Below are positions 5,745 to 6,229 of a stretch of 6,229 nt of DNA, in pieces. The stretch lies in contig CAMQUV010000074.1 in the NCBI GenBank assembly GCA_947037995.1, forward strand, positions 1 to 6,229. The letters are read 5' to 3'. The DNA comes from an uncultured Rikenellaceae bacterium. GTDB lineage: Bacteria > Bacteroidota > Bacteroidia > Bacteroidales > Rikenellaceae. The position numbers were made by a program, and so were the translations under genes. The notes below the pieces were generated by a model, which was not told the origin of the DNA, searched no databases, and saw only the letters and a list, made by a program, of their open reading frames with translations. The stretch's first letter is position 1; each line of letters begins with the position of its first letter.

Positions 5745-6229
5745 TTACTTACGTAACAATTCCTTAGCTTGCTTTCTCGCAGCCTCTGTGACAGTCGATC
5801 CACTCAACATCTCAGCGATATGCTCCTCGCGCTCTTGAGGATTCAATAACTTGATATGGGTGTCAGTGTCCTTATAAACATAGTAATGATTATCACCCTT
5901 AGCAGCAACTTGTGGCAAATGCGTGATATTAATCACCTGCATAGTCTTGCCCATTTGTGAGATTATATTCCCCATACTATCTGCCACAGAGCCACTTACG
6001 CCCGTGTCAATCTCATCAAAAACGATAGTTGGTAGCTTCACCGTTTTCGACACCAGCGCCTTGAGCGATAACATCAACCGCGCAATCTCACCACCCGAAG
6101 CTACTTTGGCAATGGGCTGCGGTGCGCTAAGTTCGTTCGCGCTAAACAGGAATTCAACATTATCAATACCCGTTTCACCCAGTTGTGCTGGGGTTAGAGA
6201 GACAGTGAACCTAGTATTTTTGATTCCAA
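5745..6229 (-). CDS. recN: DNA repair protein RecN, C-terminal fragment (gene runs off the window)
   Basis: The last 160 residues of an SMC-like ATPase; the reading frame stays open to the window edge, so the N-terminal Walker A, zone of coiled coil and start lie outside. RecN is recruited early to double-strand breaks and holds DNA ends for RecA-dependent recombination. Diagnostic pieces are VEFLFSANE, the ABC signature KVASGGEIARLMLSLK, Walker B PTIVFDEIDTGVSG and the H-loop ITHLPQVAAKGDNHYYV, followed by the typical C-terminal REEHIAEMLSG and an Ala/Lys-rich end LLRK. The fragment can look as if it starts at a TTG or ATG near 6074-6077, but these are internal, since the signature motif lies upstream of them. 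No terminator hairpin is seen in the 24-bp gap to the convergent helicase gene. Confidence 0.96.
   Translation of the reverse strand, partial: GIKNTRFTVSLTPAQLGETGIDNVEFLFSANELSAPQPIAKVASGGEIARLMLSLKALVSKTVKLPTIVFDEIDTGVSGSVADSMGNIISQMGKTMQVINITHLPQVAAKGDNHYYVYKDTDTHIKLLNPQEREEHIAEMLSGSTVTEAARKQAKELLRK

Noticed and set aside
5528..5803. A 91-codon minus-strand open frame bridging the helicase end and the recN end.
   Set aside because: It overlaps both real genes out of frame; its sequence is low-information antisense of the helicase C-terminus.
1..6229. Looked for CRISPR repeats, tRNA cloverleafs, insertion sequence ends, toxin-antitoxin or defence genes.
   Set aside because: None found; there are no regularly spaced repeats, transposase motifs or small paired genes in the window.

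Overview
The window looks like chromosomal DNA from a member of the Bacteroidota (Bacteroidetes). Three things suggest this. The gene set fits: an rsmD next to a DUF3822-type gene, a short stand-alone RecD/Pif1-like helicase, and an alpha-oxoamine synthase of the sphingolipid/sulfonolipid type. Start codons have A/T-rich upstream sequence and no Shine-Dalgarno motif. A TAnnTTTG element of the Bacteroidetes -7 type lies upstream of the lipid gene. No mobile element, CRISPR array, tRNA or rRNA is visible. The genus cannot be told from this sequence.

Layout from left to right. Positions 1-91 are A/T-rich with no supportable gene. A perfect 17-bp hairpin (92-131) follows, sitting just past the stop codon of a leftward transcription unit. 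That unit, read on the minus strand, holds a PLP-dependent acyl-CoA (or acyl-ACP):amino-acid condensing enzyme (970-2226) and then a small secreted protein of unknown function (150-950), only 19 bp apart, with a candidate promoter at 2282-2289. Upstream of it is a second minus-strand cluster: a membrane-anchored protein with a pseudopilin-like N-terminus (3571-4197), a DUF3822-like protein (2934-3593, overlapping its neighbour by 23 bp) and the 16S rRNA methyltransferase gene rsmD (2322-2918, 15 bp downstream). A 107-bp divergent intergenic region (4198-4304) separates this cluster from the rightward helicase gene (4305-5720). The helicase gene converges, across 24 bp, on the 3' end of recN (5745 to beyond the window edge).

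Functionally the window is mostly housekeeping: membrane lipid headgroup/backbone synthesis with an associated secreted protein, ribosome maturation with two poorly characterised partners, and DNA repair/recombination (helicase and RecN). I see no clear new multi-gene system. The most interesting points are the identity of the lipid enzyme (its active-site context fits the cysteate/sulfonolipid branch better than canonical serine palmitoyltransferase), its pairing with an uncharacterised secreted protein, the conserved-looking cluster of two unknown genes with rsmD, and the extreme glycine/arginine depletion of the DUF3822-like protein.
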